DNA of 49,869 bases from a virus. The first letter of the stretch is position 1. Each line of letters starts with the position of its first letter. Of the stretch, positions 1 through 8,425 are shown piece by piece. Below the pieces are notes generated by a model. It saw only the letters and a program-made list of their open reading frames with translations, made no database searches and was not told where the DNA came from. Made by a program: the position numbers and the translations under genes. Location: IMG/VR virus record IMGVR_UViG_3300023119_001893, positions 1 to 49,869 of that record. One strand, 5' to 3'.

Positions 1-1
1 T

Positions 2-835
2 ATTCCAAGTGGAGAAGGCATTGGCTATAATCAAAATGTTGAAAGTGAACGGCTTCCTAAAACTCGTATAGTTTATGCAGAAGACATGAATAAACTATAT
101 AATGATTATGTAGCTGTGTATGCACACCAAAATGGAACTATACCTGCAACAATTAGCACTGTATCAAATGAAAATGAGATAACAGAGTCTTTGTATTCTG
201 CTTATGAAACACTTTATCCTCTATTGTTTACAAATAGATTTGATGCAGATGCATCGCAAATGGATTTAGGTGTTTCTGCAGGTATTGATAGTATTAGAAC
301 AAGCACATGGGGCGGCACAGGAACACCACAAAGTATCACACACGAATGGAGTGCTACATTTAGCAGTGGTAATAACCTAAATGGTTTTTTCAATGCAGGC
401 GGCAGTTTTGAAATGTCTTTTTCAATGGGTTCGACTGGTAGTGATGATAAATCACAAGGCTGGGAAACTATGTTAAACAACATAGGAAATGTTACAATTG
501 ATTATACAGGCACTACTGTTAGCGGTTCTGGTAGCCCAGCAAGCAACACTGGTATATACGATTTAACAACTTCTTACGTAAAAATCTTTGAAAAACTAGG
601 AACAGGAATTTATACTAATAACGATTTAGAAATATATGCCAGAAAAGACGGCAATGTAATTTATTTCAAAACTGTACTTGCTGACGAAAGCATTGGATCA
701 GATCCAGGCGGAGTAGGGCCTATTGACGAAGTTGTTACTGGTAGAATTACTAGTTTTGTAAGACAAAACAGACCAGTTGGTAGTTATGTAGAACTGCCTT
801 CTCCATCATATCAAAATATCACTGTTTTCCAATAA
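2..835 (+). CDS. virion (tail/fibre) protein, 5'-truncated by window edge
   Basis: The reading frame is open from base 2, so the gene begins before the window; an internal ATG lies at 86. The visible 277 residues are rich in Gly, Ser, Thr and Asn, with few Cys or charged clusters, as in phage structural proteins. It shares a domain with the protein at 1831-2886: a YAHQNG / YHQNG segment, a GGSFEMSFSM / GGEVRMSVDM segment, a WETMLNNIGNV / WQTMMSNMGTV segment and a PIDEVVTG / PIDEPVTG segment near the C-terminus. A tail or tail-fibre role is inferred from this composition and from the other fibre genes in the window; no named family is recognised. Its 3' end overlaps the convergent radical SAM gene by 30 bases. 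Confidence 0.75.
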   Translation: MPSGEGIGYNQNVESERLPKTRIVYAEDMNKLYNDYVAVYAHQNGTIPATISTVSNENEITESLYSAYETLYPLLFTNRFDADASQMDLGVSAGIDSIRTSTWGGTGTPQSITHEWSATFSSGNNLNGFFNAGGSFEMSFSMGSTGSDDKSQGWETMLNNIGNVTIDYTGTTVSGSGSPASNTGIYDLTTSYVKIFEKLGTGIYTNNDLEIYARKDGNVIYFKTVLADESIGSDPGGVGPIDEVVTGRITSFVRQNRPVGSYVELPSPSYQNITVFQ

Positions 836-1765
836 TTTGCCTTTGTAATCTTTTATCTTTTTAGTTGTTAAATCTGTTAAACAACTGCAAAATTCATATT
901 GGCATTTAACTGGAACATAAGGTATGTTAAAATTCATGTCGTGTATATTTCCTAAAATAAAATTAGGAAAACATTGACTACCTATAGTAACATTGCCCTG
1001 TCTTGTTATGTTTAATGTATCTATACCAATCCAACAAGCCCAACCTTTAAATTTATTTTTCTTTTCCAGTAAAAGTTTTTGTAAGTCTATAATATTATTG
1101 TTTTCGTCTACCATTGTAACGCCATAGTTGTCTTTTTTGATACCTGGCAATTTTATTAATGATTGCATCTGTTTTATTTGTTTAGATGTATAAGGCATAG
1201 ATTCTGCTTTGTCTAAACTTACACGTAAAGGTTTGTAATCTAATCTTATGTGTTTGTTCAAGTTTTTTAAACAGTAATCATATTGTTGTAGTGCTAAATC
1301 AAAATTTTCAATATCCATACATATTTGAAAATGTATATCAAAACTTCCAGCACATGCATTAAATTTGTCTACTAAATCTACAATATTAACCTGAGCAACA
1401 TGAACACTTACAACTACACTATCTATATTGTTTTGATTTTTTTGCCACCAACGTTTTGTTTTATTACCGTTTGTTAGCAACTGTACTTTGTTTTTTGGAC
1501 TGATGCTTTTTACATAGGAAAAAAACTCAGGAATTTCTCGCCATATAGTTGGCTCACCACCAAATAAATTATACACAGCAAATTTATCTGTATAAGTTGC
1601 TGCTATTTTATCAACTAAAAGTTTTGCATTTTCTAATGTAGGAAAATTGTATTTTCCGTCGTGTGCTGCTGGTTCACAATAATGGCATGCGTAATTACAT
1701 CTACTACTCATATCCCAATCAATGTAAACAAAATCTCTAGATTGTGCGTAATCAAATTGATCCAT
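806..1765 (-). CDS. radical SAM protein with C-terminal Cys cluster
   Basis: A 319-residue radical SAM enzyme. The [4Fe-4S]-SAM motif is CNYACHYC at residues 23-30, followed by a GGEP motif near residue 70. The C-terminus carries further cysteines (CWIG, QCFP, then KCQYEFCSC), consistent with a SPASM/twitch-type auxiliary cluster. The ATG at 1765 is chosen because the longer frame would run into the divergent gene and would place 29 unrelated residues ahead of the fold. This is the only radical SAM gene on the minus strand in the cluster, and it lies between two paralogous virion-type genes. Substrate unknown; SPASM-type relatives commonly modify peptides. Confidence 0.85.
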   Translation of the reverse strand: MDQFDYAQSRDFVYIDWDMSSRCNYACHYCEPAAHDGKYNFPTLENAKLLVDKIAATYTDKFAVYNLFGGEPTIWREIPEFFSYVKSISPKNKVQLLTNGNKTKRWWQKNQNNIDSVVVSVHVAQVNIVDLVDKFNACAGSFDIHFQICMDIENFDLALQQYDYCLKNLNKHIRLDYKPLRVSLDKAESMPYTSKQIKQMQSLIKLPGIKKDNYGVTMVDENNNIIDLQKLLLEKKNKFKGWACWIGIDTLNITRQGNVTIGSQCFPNFILGNIHDMNFNIPYVPVKCQYEFCSCLTDLTTKKIKDYKGKLLENSDILI

Positions 1766-1776
1766 GCAGTATTTAA
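1766..1776 (-). promoter_or_regulatory. possible late-type promoter box (TTAAATAC)
   Basis: On the minus strand TTAAATACTGC directly abuts the ATG of the radical SAM gene. The core TAAATAC recurs before other genes here (16766, 26504, 35774) and resembles the TATAAATA late promoter of T4-like phages. No Shine-Dalgarno fits between it and the ATG. Weak evidence because the genome is AT-rich. Confidence 0.3.
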
Positions 1777-1780
1777 CCGG

Positions 1781-1810
1781 TTGACAAAAACTAGGTAAAT
1801 AAAGTATACT
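1781..1810 (+). promoter_or_regulatory. sigma70-type promoter for the 1831-2886 gene
   Basis: A perfect -35 TTGACA (1781-1786) and -10 TATACT (1805-1810) are separated by 18 bases. The ATG at 1831 follows 20 bases later with a TGGAG ribosome site. The promoter lies in the divergent gap with the minus-strand radical SAM gene. Confidence 0.75.
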
Positions 1811-1830
1811 ATTAAGAAACTGGAGTGTAC

Positions 1831-2886
1831 ATGAGCGGTCAAGGTACAGCAATATTAGCTACTGACTTTAACAATATAAAAAGTATTTTAGAAAATAATT
1901 TTGGTATAGGTAATTATGGATTTAGCACCGGAACTGGTGCTAATGATATTCCTAATGATGTTGTAGGCGGTAGTGACCCAGCTACAAGTGATACTGTTTT
2001 GTCTGCTGATGTTGAAAGACTGTATAGCGTAGGACAACTAATACACTATCATCAAAATGGTGCAGTTAAAAGTTTATCAAGTGCCACGGGTTATGCAGAT
2101 TTGCAAGTTGGAGAATTAATAGAATTTGCAGATTGGGGAGATGCTGCTAGTGTACAAGGGTTATATGATCTTGCAAATTCTTGTGCTGCATTTAATAGGT
2201 ATACTACAGAATTTAGCGGCGACTTTAGTGTTGCAAATAATAGATCGCTTCGTTTTTTGTCTGACTGGCAATCATTAAACATAATCTACATACATACATG
2301 GAACAGTGCAAACGAAATGACACACTTTTTCATGACCGGTGGAGAAGTTCGTATGAGTGTAGATATGATTAATATAGGCACAGCGGGCGATGCTAGTTAC
2401 GATAAAAACCTTAATTGGCAAACTATGATGAGTAATATGGGTACAGTCAGGTTATTCTTGCGTCCTAATAGTGCCGGAACTGGCTACGAATGGGTTACTG
2501 AAAGTTTAAGCGGCGGTGGCACAGGAAGCATAATAGCTGATACTAACAATGCTGGACCTGCTAACAGTGGCAATGCGTATCTAGCTTATCAAAGAAACGG
2601 AGCCGGCTCAATTTATAATGACAATGAAATACGTATTACTGCAACCATATCTGCATCATCAGTGCGTTTAGAGCTTGATCTAATTGATGGAGATACAGGT
2701 ACAGGTAATCCAGCAGATGGTCCATCTAGCACACCTATTGATGAACCTGTAACTGGAGATGTAAGAGCAAATAGTCAAATATCTTATGCAGATAGTACTA
2801 TTACCTTAAATGATGGTACTGCTGATACAGACTTTACATTACTTGGACCTCAACCTACAACAACTACAGGTCTTTGGGCAACCTAA
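1831..2886 (+). CDS. virion (tail/fibre) protein, paralogue of the 2-835 product
   Basis: A 351-residue protein rich in Gly, Ser, Thr, Asn and Asp with almost no Cys, typical of phage structural proteins. The ATG at 1831 is preferred over the GTG at 1825 because TGGAG sits five bases upstream of it. It shares several aligned segments with the upstream partial gene product, including the GGEVRMSVDM-type strand and the PIDEPVTG segment, so the two are duplicates or parts of a modular family. It has its own sigma70-like promoter. A tail or fibre role is inferred from composition and context. Confidence 0.75.
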   Translation: MSGQGTAILATDFNNIKSILENNFGIGNYGFSTGTGANDIPNDVVGGSDPATSDTVLSADVERLYSVGQLIHYHQNGAVKSLSSATGYADLQVGELIEFADWGDAASVQGLYDLANSCAAFNRYTTEFSGDFSVANNRSLRFLSDWQSLNIIYIHTWNSANEMTHFFMTGGEVRMSVDMINIGTAGDASYDKNLNWQTMMSNMGTVRLFLRPNSAGTGYEWVTESLSGGGTGSIIADTNNAGPANSGNAYLAYQRNGAGSIYNDNEIRITATISASSVRLELDLIDGDTGTGNPADGPSSTPIDEPVTGDVRANSQISYADSTITLNDGTADTDFTLLGPQPTTTTGLWAT

Positions 2887-2898
2887 ATCATATATCCG

Positions 2899-2927
2899 TT
2901 GACAATCACTTAAAAATAATATATACT
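2899..2927 (+). promoter_or_regulatory. sigma70-type promoter opening the accessory island
   Basis: Perfect TTGACA (2899-2904), a 17-base spacer, and TATACT (2922-2927). The downstream ATG at 2950 has GGAGG at 2940-2944. This probably drives the tightly overlapping plus-strand run that begins with the 115-residue protein and continues into the glycosyltransferase genes. Confidence 0.8.
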
Positions 2928-2949
2928 GTAACCACAATTGGAGGTTTCT

Positions 2950-3297
2950 ATGGACGAGCGTCTTGAAAAAGCATTAGACATCAGTAACTACATGGTTACA
3001 TTAAACAATCAAACACGTATTTTAAAAGAAAAGTATTACGAAAATCTTGTGTATTATTTCAATGGTGCTACTTTTACTGTTACAAGAGAGTTAATTAACT
3101 TTATCAAAGGTTTAATAGATAGTGATCAGCAATCTGTAATTATAAGCGATGATAATGATATTCCTATTGAGATTGAAAACTTAGAAGAATTTCATCAAAA
3201 TATTTTGAATACATATTTTACAGCATCAAATGAATACTTTGTTGAATACAACAAAATGAAAAGTAATAGAAACGTTGAAGGTATTTTAGATATATGA
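2950..3297 (+). CDS. conserved hypothetical protein of marine T4-like phages
   Basis: A 115-residue acidic, helical-looking protein. The ATG at 2950 is preceded by a strong GGAGG; the in-frame TTG at 2938 lies before that site and is rejected. From memory, proteins beginning MDERLEKALD-like with a YYFNGATF segment occur in marine T4-like phages, without a known role. It ends in an ATGA overlap with the next gene. It contains no cysteine motif or membrane segment. Function unknown. Confidence 0.75.
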   Translation: MDERLEKALDISNYMVTLNNQTRILKEKYYENLVYYFNGATFTVTRELINFIKGLIDSDQQSVIISDDNDIPIEIENLEEFHQNILNTYFTASNEYFVEYNKMKSNRNVEGILDI

Positions 3298-4118
3298 GCA
3301 AAGGTGTTTTACTGTTTGCCAAAAGAAACAATGCATTAGATTATATTAAACAAGCTATATTTTGTGCTAAACGTGTAAAAAAATATTTAGACGTTCCAGT
3401 ATCAATTGCTACTGATATGGTAGATGATGATAGACTTGATTTTTTTGATCATGTAATTAAATTACAGCCAAGCAATAATGATAACTCTAGAAAATTTAGA
3501 GATGGAAATCTTGCAACTAAGTTGGCAAACTTTAATAATGCAGATAGATATTTTGCATACGAATTAAGTCCTTATGACGAAACTATCGTAATGGATACAG
3601 ATTACATACTTGCTAATGATAAACTTAAAAATTGTTTTGGTTCTAAACAAGATTTGATGATGTATAGCAGTGCTGTAGATTTATGTCATTGGCGTAATTT
3701 GACTGAATTTGATAGAGTAACTGATACAAGTATAAAGTTTTATTGGGCTACAGTTGTATATTTTAAAAAAACAGAAAAAACTAAATGCTTTTTTGATCTT
3801 GTGCAACACGTAAAAGAAAATTATACTCATTACAAAAGTTTGTATCAAATAATTAATCCGCTGTATAGAAATGATTTTGCCTTTAGTATTGCTGCTCATA
3901 TACTAAATGGATTTACAGAAGATTTAACAATTGCAAGTTTACCAGGTAAAAAATACTTTACTACTGATAGAGATATATTGCAGAGTATTGACAATGATAA
4001 AATGATAATGTTGTTAGAAAAACAAAATCATGTTGGAGAATATACTGCAATAAAAACCAATAAACAAAGCATACATGTAATGAATAAAATTAGTTTAGAA
4101 AGAGTGATTGATGGATAA
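3294..4118 (+). CDS. glycosyltransferase-like protein (GT-A, DxD)
   Basis: A 274-residue protein with the features of a nucleotide-sugar transferase of the GT-A/GT8-like type. It starts with a short strand (GVLLFAKRN), and the segment YDETIVMDTDYI at about residue 90-101 carries the DTD metal/sugar-nucleotide motif. The same arrangement (YDNTMVLDTDML) is found in the next gene product, so the pair are paralogues. The genes overlap by eight bases (ATG 4111, TAA 4116-4118). Donor and acceptor are unknown; tail-fibre, surface or DNA glycosylation are all possible. Confidence 0.7.
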   Translation: MSKGVLLFAKRNNALDYIKQAIFCAKRVKKYLDVPVSIATDMVDDDRLDFFDHVIKLQPSNNDNSRKFRDGNLATKLANFNNADRYFAYELSPYDETIVMDTDYILANDKLKNCFGSKQDLMMYSSAVDLCHWRNLTEFDRVTDTSIKFYWATVVYFKKTEKTKCFFDLVQHVKENYTHYKSLYQIINPLYRNDFAFSIAAHILNGFTEDLTIASLPGKKYFTTDRDILQSIDNDKMIMLLEKQNHVGEYTAIKTNKQSIHVMNKISLERVIDG

Positions 4119-4950
4119 AAACTTTACTCTCCTAGCTCAAAATAGTGACGAAGATTACGTTAAGCAAGCGTGTTTATGTGCAATGAGTATACATGCTACA
4201 AATCCTGAAAGCAATGTTTCTTTAATTACTAATGACACTGTGCCTGAGAAGTATAAACAACTTTTTGATCACATAGTAGAAATACCGTGGGGCGATCACG
4301 CAGCAGAAGAAGATTGGAAAATAAGCAATCGTTGGAAAATATATCATGCAACACCGTATGATAATACTATGGTGCTTGACACTGATATGTTAATATTACA
4401 AAATTTAGATAGATGGTTTACTTATTTAGATAATTATGATCTATATTACACTAGCAATGTGTTAACATATAGAGGAGAAACGGTAACAAGTGATTACTAT
4501 AGAAAAGCATTTACACAATTTGACTTGCCTAATTTATATAGTGGAGTGCATTGGTTTAAAGAACGTCCTCTAGCAAAAGAATTTTATGCTTGGTTAGAAA
4601 TGATTACTAATAATTGGCAATTGTTTTACAAACATCATGCAGGAGGCAAAACGTTTCAAAAAAAATGTAGTATGGATTTAAGTGCAGCTATCGCAGCAAA
4701 GATAATGAACTGCGAAAATCAAATCACAAGTAATACTAGTTTTCCAACTTTTGTTCATATGAAACCAAAGTTACAAAAATGGAATGCTTATGATAGTTTA
4801 TCATGGCAATCACGTATTAGTGTTTACTTGAACGATGATTTAGATTTGTATGTTGGTAATTTTAAACAAAGTGGTATATTTCATTATACAGAAAAAGATT
4901 TTGCAAAAGACGAAATAATAAACACATACGAAAAGCACTTGGGGATATAA
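4111..4950 (+). CDS. glycosyltransferase-like protein (GT-A, DxD)
   Basis: A 279-residue paralogue of the preceding gene product. N-terminal FTLLAQNSDEDYVKQACLCA is followed by a LDTDM motif (DxD) near residue 91, typical of GT8-like glycosyltransferases. HxxK/HxxGG-like segments occur in the second half (KHHAGGKTF). The ATG at 4111 is used rather than the TTG one codon earlier. Tandem duplication with the upstream gene suggests two sugar-transfer steps or two acceptors. Specificity cannot be read from the sequence. Confidence 0.7.
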   Translation: MDKNFTLLAQNSDEDYVKQACLCAMSIHATNPESNVSLITNDTVPEKYKQLFDHIVEIPWGDHAAEEDWKISNRWKIYHATPYDNTMVLDTDMLILQNLDRWFTYLDNYDLYYTSNVLTYRGETVTSDYYRKAFTQFDLPNLYSGVHWFKERPLAKEFYAWLEMITNNWQLFYKHHAGGKTFQKKCSMDLSAAIAAKIMNCENQITSNTSFPTFVHMKPKLQKWNAYDSLSWQSRISVYLNDDLDLYVGNFKQSGIFHYTEKDFAKDEIINTYEKHLGI

Positions 4951-5511
4951 ATGCCAATAGTAGTAAAAAGTAATACAAAAAAATATATTGAATTTGACGA
5001 CGAAGGTAATATACAGGCTATAGTGAATACACCAAGCAGTGATCAATACATTCAAGTAGATAGCAAGGATATAATAGATTTAATTAAAGGTATTGTACCT
5101 ACACATCAATATCGAGTAGAGTTTGATATTGTAAAAAAAGATTATGTGTTGAATAAAACTGATTATTGGGAAGAAGCAAGAAGCTCTGATAGTTTTTTAC
5201 ATAAAATAGAATACAATGAAGATGCTGATGCTACATTAATCCAAAATAACATAAAAAAACAATGGGAATTAAAATTAGGTAAAAAAGTTTTACAAAATAT
5301 GGATAAAATAAATGTCAATATGAAAAACTTGATTACCGGATTTAGTATTACTGATAAAAATAATCCTTATAATTTACATTATATTTTAAACTTTGAAACT
5401 GATAAATTTACAATTCCTTTTCCTGATAATTTTCAGTTTGACAAATCTCTAGTAAGTGTTTATACTGTAAGGAGATTAGAGTCTTATTCTCACGAGGTAA
5501 TCAATGACTGA
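4951..5511 (+). CDS. hypothetical protein
   Basis: A 186-residue protein that I do not recognise. It is rich in Asp, Lys, Ile and Asn, with predicted mixed alpha/beta content, no cysteines and no membrane segment. It starts immediately after the stop of the glycosyltransferase gene, with GGGGAT as ribosome site, and overlaps the next gene by eight bases, so it is co-transcribed with sugar-transfer genes. A role as an accessory or acceptor protein would be a guess. Confidence 0.65.
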   Translation: MPIVVKSNTKKYIEFDDEGNIQAIVNTPSSDQYIQVDSKDIIDLIKGIVPTHQYRVEFDIVKKDYVLNKTDYWEEARSSDSFLHKIEYNEDADATLIQNNIKKQWELKLGKKVLQNMDKINVNMKNLITGFSITDKNNPYNLHYILNFETDKFTIPFPDNFQFDKSLVSVYTVRRLESYSHEVIND

Positions 5512-6421
5512 TATTTTTAGAGTAGTTGATCATGACATAATTTATCTTAGTTATGATGAGCCCAATGCCGAACAAAACTATGCAGATTTGCTTACAAAAG
5601 TTCCTTGGGCTAAACGTGTACACGGTGTAAAAGGAAGTGATGCTGCACACAAAGCTGCTGCAAATGCAAGTGATACAGAAAGATTTATTACTATCGATGG
5701 TGATAATCGAATACGTGAAACTTTTTTAAGCCAAGAAGCAGATTTAAGTGAATATGACTTAACTGATAAAGTCATAAGTTGGACTGCTTATAATCAAATA
5801 AACGGACTTGCATATGGCAACGGCGGTATTAAGTGTTGGCCTAAACATAAAGTTTTAAGTATGAAAACGCATGAAAACGCAGATCCAGACAATGCACATG
5901 CACAAGTAGATTTTTGTTGGGACTTGCAATATATTCAAATGAATGGAACATTCAGTGACATTTACAATAATGCAACACCTCAACAAGCATGGAGAGCAGG
6001 ATTCCGTGAAGGTGTTAAAATGGCACTAGATCAAGGTATAAAACCAGATATTGAAGATTTTAAACGCAATCATTGGAAAAATTTGCATAGACTTTGGATA
6101 TGGTTAATGGTAGGTGCAGATGCTGATAACGGACGTTGGGCAATTTATGGAGCAAGAGAAGGTTTGTACAAAACTATGTGTACAGATTGGAACTTTATCA
6201 ACGTGCGTGATTTTGAATGGTTAAACGATTATTGGAATAATATCGAGGTTAATGAAGAAACATTAGAAGATGAAACTCAAAGACTCGGTGATGAACTTAT
6301 GAATGAATTACAGGCTCCAATTGCATTACAGCCGTTAGATGCAAATCAAAGTAAGTTTTTTAAAACAGTGTATCAAAATCCTGTACGTAATCCTAAGTTT
6401 ATCGATAAGGAACTTGGATGA
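5504..6421 (+). CDS. glycosyltransferase-like protein, DGD family, copy 1
   Basis: A 305-residue protein related to the C-terminal two thirds of the 9808-10839 product. Shared segments are SYDEPNAEQNY / SYKEPNADENY, KRVHGVKG / KRIHGVKG, the ITIDGDN / IVDGDAQ acidic motif, NGLAYGNGGIK / NGLEYGYGGIK and a WRAGFREGVK / WKSAFRECVK segment. The DGD after a hydrophobic strand resembles the DxD of GT-A glycosyltransferases, so a sugar-transfer role is likely but not proven. It starts with a GAGG ribosome site and overlaps the next gene (ATGA), which encodes a radical SAM enzyme. Confidence 0.6.
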   Translation: MTDIFRVVDHDIIYLSYDEPNAEQNYADLLTKVPWAKRVHGVKGSDAAHKAAANASDTERFITIDGDNRIRETFLSQEADLSEYDLTDKVISWTAYNQINGLAYGNGGIKCWPKHKVLSMKTHENADPDNAHAQVDFCWDLQYIQMNGTFSDIYNNATPQQAWRAGFREGVKMALDQGIKPDIEDFKRNHWKNLHRLWIWLMVGADADNGRWAIYGAREGLYKTMCTDWNFINVRDFEWLNDYWNNIEVNEETLEDETQRLGDELMNELQAPIALQPLDANQSKFFKTVYQNPVRNPKFIDKELG

Positions 6422-7791
6422 GCGAAAGAGACGAAGCAGTTCGTATAACAAAATACACAGACGAACAGATTTCTCCTACATTTTGTTTTGCTAAATGGTA
6501 TCATGCAAACATTTATTTTCAGACAGGTGAAACACACAGTTGTTATCATCCTGCTCCTCATACAATTGATACACAAGCTATTTTAAAAAATCCTAGTGCT
6601 ATTCATAATACAAAACAAAAAATTGAAGAACGTGCTGCAATGTTGCGTGGTGAACAACCTAAAGGCTGTCAATACTGTTGGAACATTGAGAATATGGGTC
6701 CTGATTATATCAGCGATCGTAAAACCCGTAGCAGTAGTATTTACAACGAGGAAAGATTAAATGCTGTAAAACAAGGTGGCGCAGAATTTAATGTTAATCC
6801 GGAATATTTAGAAGTTAGCTTTGGTAATGAATGTAACTTCCGTTGTGGTTATTGTCATCCAAAAGCCAGCAGCAGATACTATCAAGAAATTAAGCAACAC
6901 GGTCCATATGATATGGTGCGCAATCACCGATGTGATGTTGATTGGTTTAAAATTTATGAAGAAGACAATAATCCGTACCTAGATGCATTTTGGAAATGGT
7001 GGCCTGATTTAAGCAACGACTTAACTATTTTACGCATCACAGGTGGAGAACCAACAATACAAAAGAGCACATATAAACTTTTTGATTTGTTGGAGCAGGA
7101 TCCAAAGCCTCATTTAGAATTGAATGTTAACAGTAATTTAGGAGGCAAACCAAAGCAATTAGAAAAATTTACCGATGCAGTAAATAGTTTGCTTAGTCAA
7201 AATAAAATTCGTAGATTCAAACTGTTTACAAGTATTGACACTTGGGGTAAACGTGCTGAGTACATACGTAACGGATTAGATATTGATGTATTTGAGCGTA
7301 ATTTAGATTATTTTATGCGTAATACAAATGCACCTGTAACTATAATGATTACATTTAATATTTTCAGTGTTACAACTTTTCAAACATTACTTGAAAAAAT
7401 ATTAGAATGGCGCCGAAAGTATAATGATGTTGAAACATTTCGGTGGAATCGTTTAAGTTTTGATACACCTTATCTAAAAGAACCATTACAATACGATATT
7501 AATATTTTGCCTCAGGAATATATGAAGTATATGCACAGTCATTTACAGTTTATAAAAGACAACTTAGATGATGAACGTAAAGATGCATTTACTACAATGG
7601 AATATGAACGTTTTAGGCGTGTAGTTGATTACATGGATTCAACACAGTATGATCCTGCAAAAGTTATGCAAGGTCGTATTGACTTTTGGCGTTTTTTCAA
7701 TGAGCAAGATAAAAGAAGAAATACAAATTTTAAAGAAGCATTTCCTGAAATGGCTGACTTTTTTGAAACTTGTAAAGATACTGCTAGTTAA
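6418..7791 (+). CDS. radical SAM protein with N-terminal twitch-like domain
   Basis: A 457-residue enzyme. The N-terminal auxiliary region has Cys at 23 (CFAKW), 42 (SCYH) and a C84-x2-C87-W pair. The SAM-cluster motif CNFRCGYC is at 139-146 and is followed by TGGEP. This layout (auxiliary Cys before the radical SAM core, a CxxCW pair, then an S/R-rich linker) is shared with seven other proteins in the window and matches the family I know as twitch domain-containing radical SAM proteins. The start is preceded by AAGGA. The gene converges on the minus-strand 7788-8390 gene with a four-base overlap. Substrate unknown. Confidence 0.85.
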   Translation: MSERDEAVRITKYTDEQISPTFCFAKWYHANIYFQTGETHSCYHPAPHTIDTQAILKNPSAIHNTKQKIEERAAMLRGEQPKGCQYCWNIENMGPDYISDRKTRSSSIYNEERLNAVKQGGAEFNVNPEYLEVSFGNECNFRCGYCHPKASSRYYQEIKQHGPYDMVRNHRCDVDWFKIYEEDNNPYLDAFWKWWPDLSNDLTILRITGGEPTIQKSTYKLFDLLEQDPKPHLELNVNSNLGGKPKQLEKFTDAVNSLLSQNKIRRFKLFTSIDTWGKRAEYIRNGLDIDVFERNLDYFMRNTNAPVTIMITFNIFSVTTFQTLLEKILEWRRKYNDVETFRWNRLSFDTPYLKEPLQYDINILPQEYMKYMHSHLQFIKDNLDDERKDAFTTMEYERFRRVVDYMDSTQYDPAKVMQGRIDFWRFFNEQDKRRNTNFKEAFPEMADFFETCKDTAS

Positions 7792-8390
7792 AACAAAGGC
7801 AAAATTTCTTCAGCTTCTGGCCAACGTTCGTCTTCCATTTCTTTGTAGTAATTATCTACCTTAAACTTCCAAAAACTTTGTATAGTTCCTCTATATTCTA
7901 GTTCAATCGGTTCTTCTAAAAATCCTTGCTTACGCCATTCTGGAGCCCAACGTGTGTGTACAGCTCGTTGTTTTGCAATTGGGCTAGGGTGAGTGCTTAT
8001 GTACAAAGGATTATCTCTGCCGCAATGCTCAATACATGCAGGAATTAAAAATTGCGCACTTGGGTGATCATGTGGCCGCGGCGCACCTCTTAAGTTTCTT
8101 AAAGTGTTATGATTGCGTACACCTTGTACTAGATGTCCTAGCATACAAATTCTAGCACCTATGCGATAAGCGTTTCGTCCTAATATTTCTAAGCCTGTTA
8201 ACTTATGGCTTACAACACAGCCTACAATATTTTCATAGTTGTATAATAAGAATAAAGTTGAATCTTTTTCTTTTTCAAGAGATGATAAAAGCATATCGGC
8301 GTTACTATTGTTGTAGTAACGCTTTTTTTCTGCTTCAATAAAAAAGTTTGTTAAATTTTGTGAACCATCATAGGTTTCAATTTTCCACAT
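7788..8390 (-). CDS. hypothetical protein, possibly GNAT-like acetyltransferase
   Basis: A 200-residue protein without a certain family. The central segment (a FLLYNYENIVGCVVSHK double strand, a Gly/Arg-rich stretch, and C-terminal strands ending IQSFWKFKV) is compatible with a GNAT-type N-acetyltransferase fold, but the acetyl-CoA loop is not clear. It has an unusual His- and Pro-rich middle (GAPRPHDHPS). Its ATG lies six bases after a consensus -10 box, with no ribosome site, predicting a leaderless mRNA. It lies downstream of the tail-fibre gene on the same strand. Confidence 0.5.
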   Translation of the reverse strand: MWKIETYDGSQNLTNFFIEAEKKRYYNNSNADMLLSSLEKEKDSTLFLLYNYENIVGCVVSHKLTGLEILGRNAYRIGARICMLGHLVQGVRNHNTLRNLRGAPRPHDHPSAQFLIPACIEHCGRDNPLYISTHPSPIAKQRAVHTRWAPEWRKQGFLEEPIELEYRGTIQSFWKFKVDNYYKEMEDERWPEAEEILPLF

Positions 8391-8396
8391 ACTTGC

Positions 8397-8425
8397 ATTA
8401 TAGTATAAAAATTATCCTAAGTCAA
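8397..8425 (-). promoter_or_regulatory. sigma70-type promoter giving a leaderless mRNA
   Basis: On the minus strand TTGACT (8425-8420), a 17-base spacer and a perfect TATAAT (8402-8397). The -35 lies inside the last codons of the tail-fibre gene. Only six bases separate the -10 box from the ATG at 8390, so transcription should start at or next to the start codon. Confidence 0.7.

Noticed and set aside
7625-7864. 79-residue plus-strand frame at the end of the 6418 radical SAM gene
   Set aside because: It overlaps two supported genes in other frames and has a leucine/lysine-rich composition typical of shadow frames.
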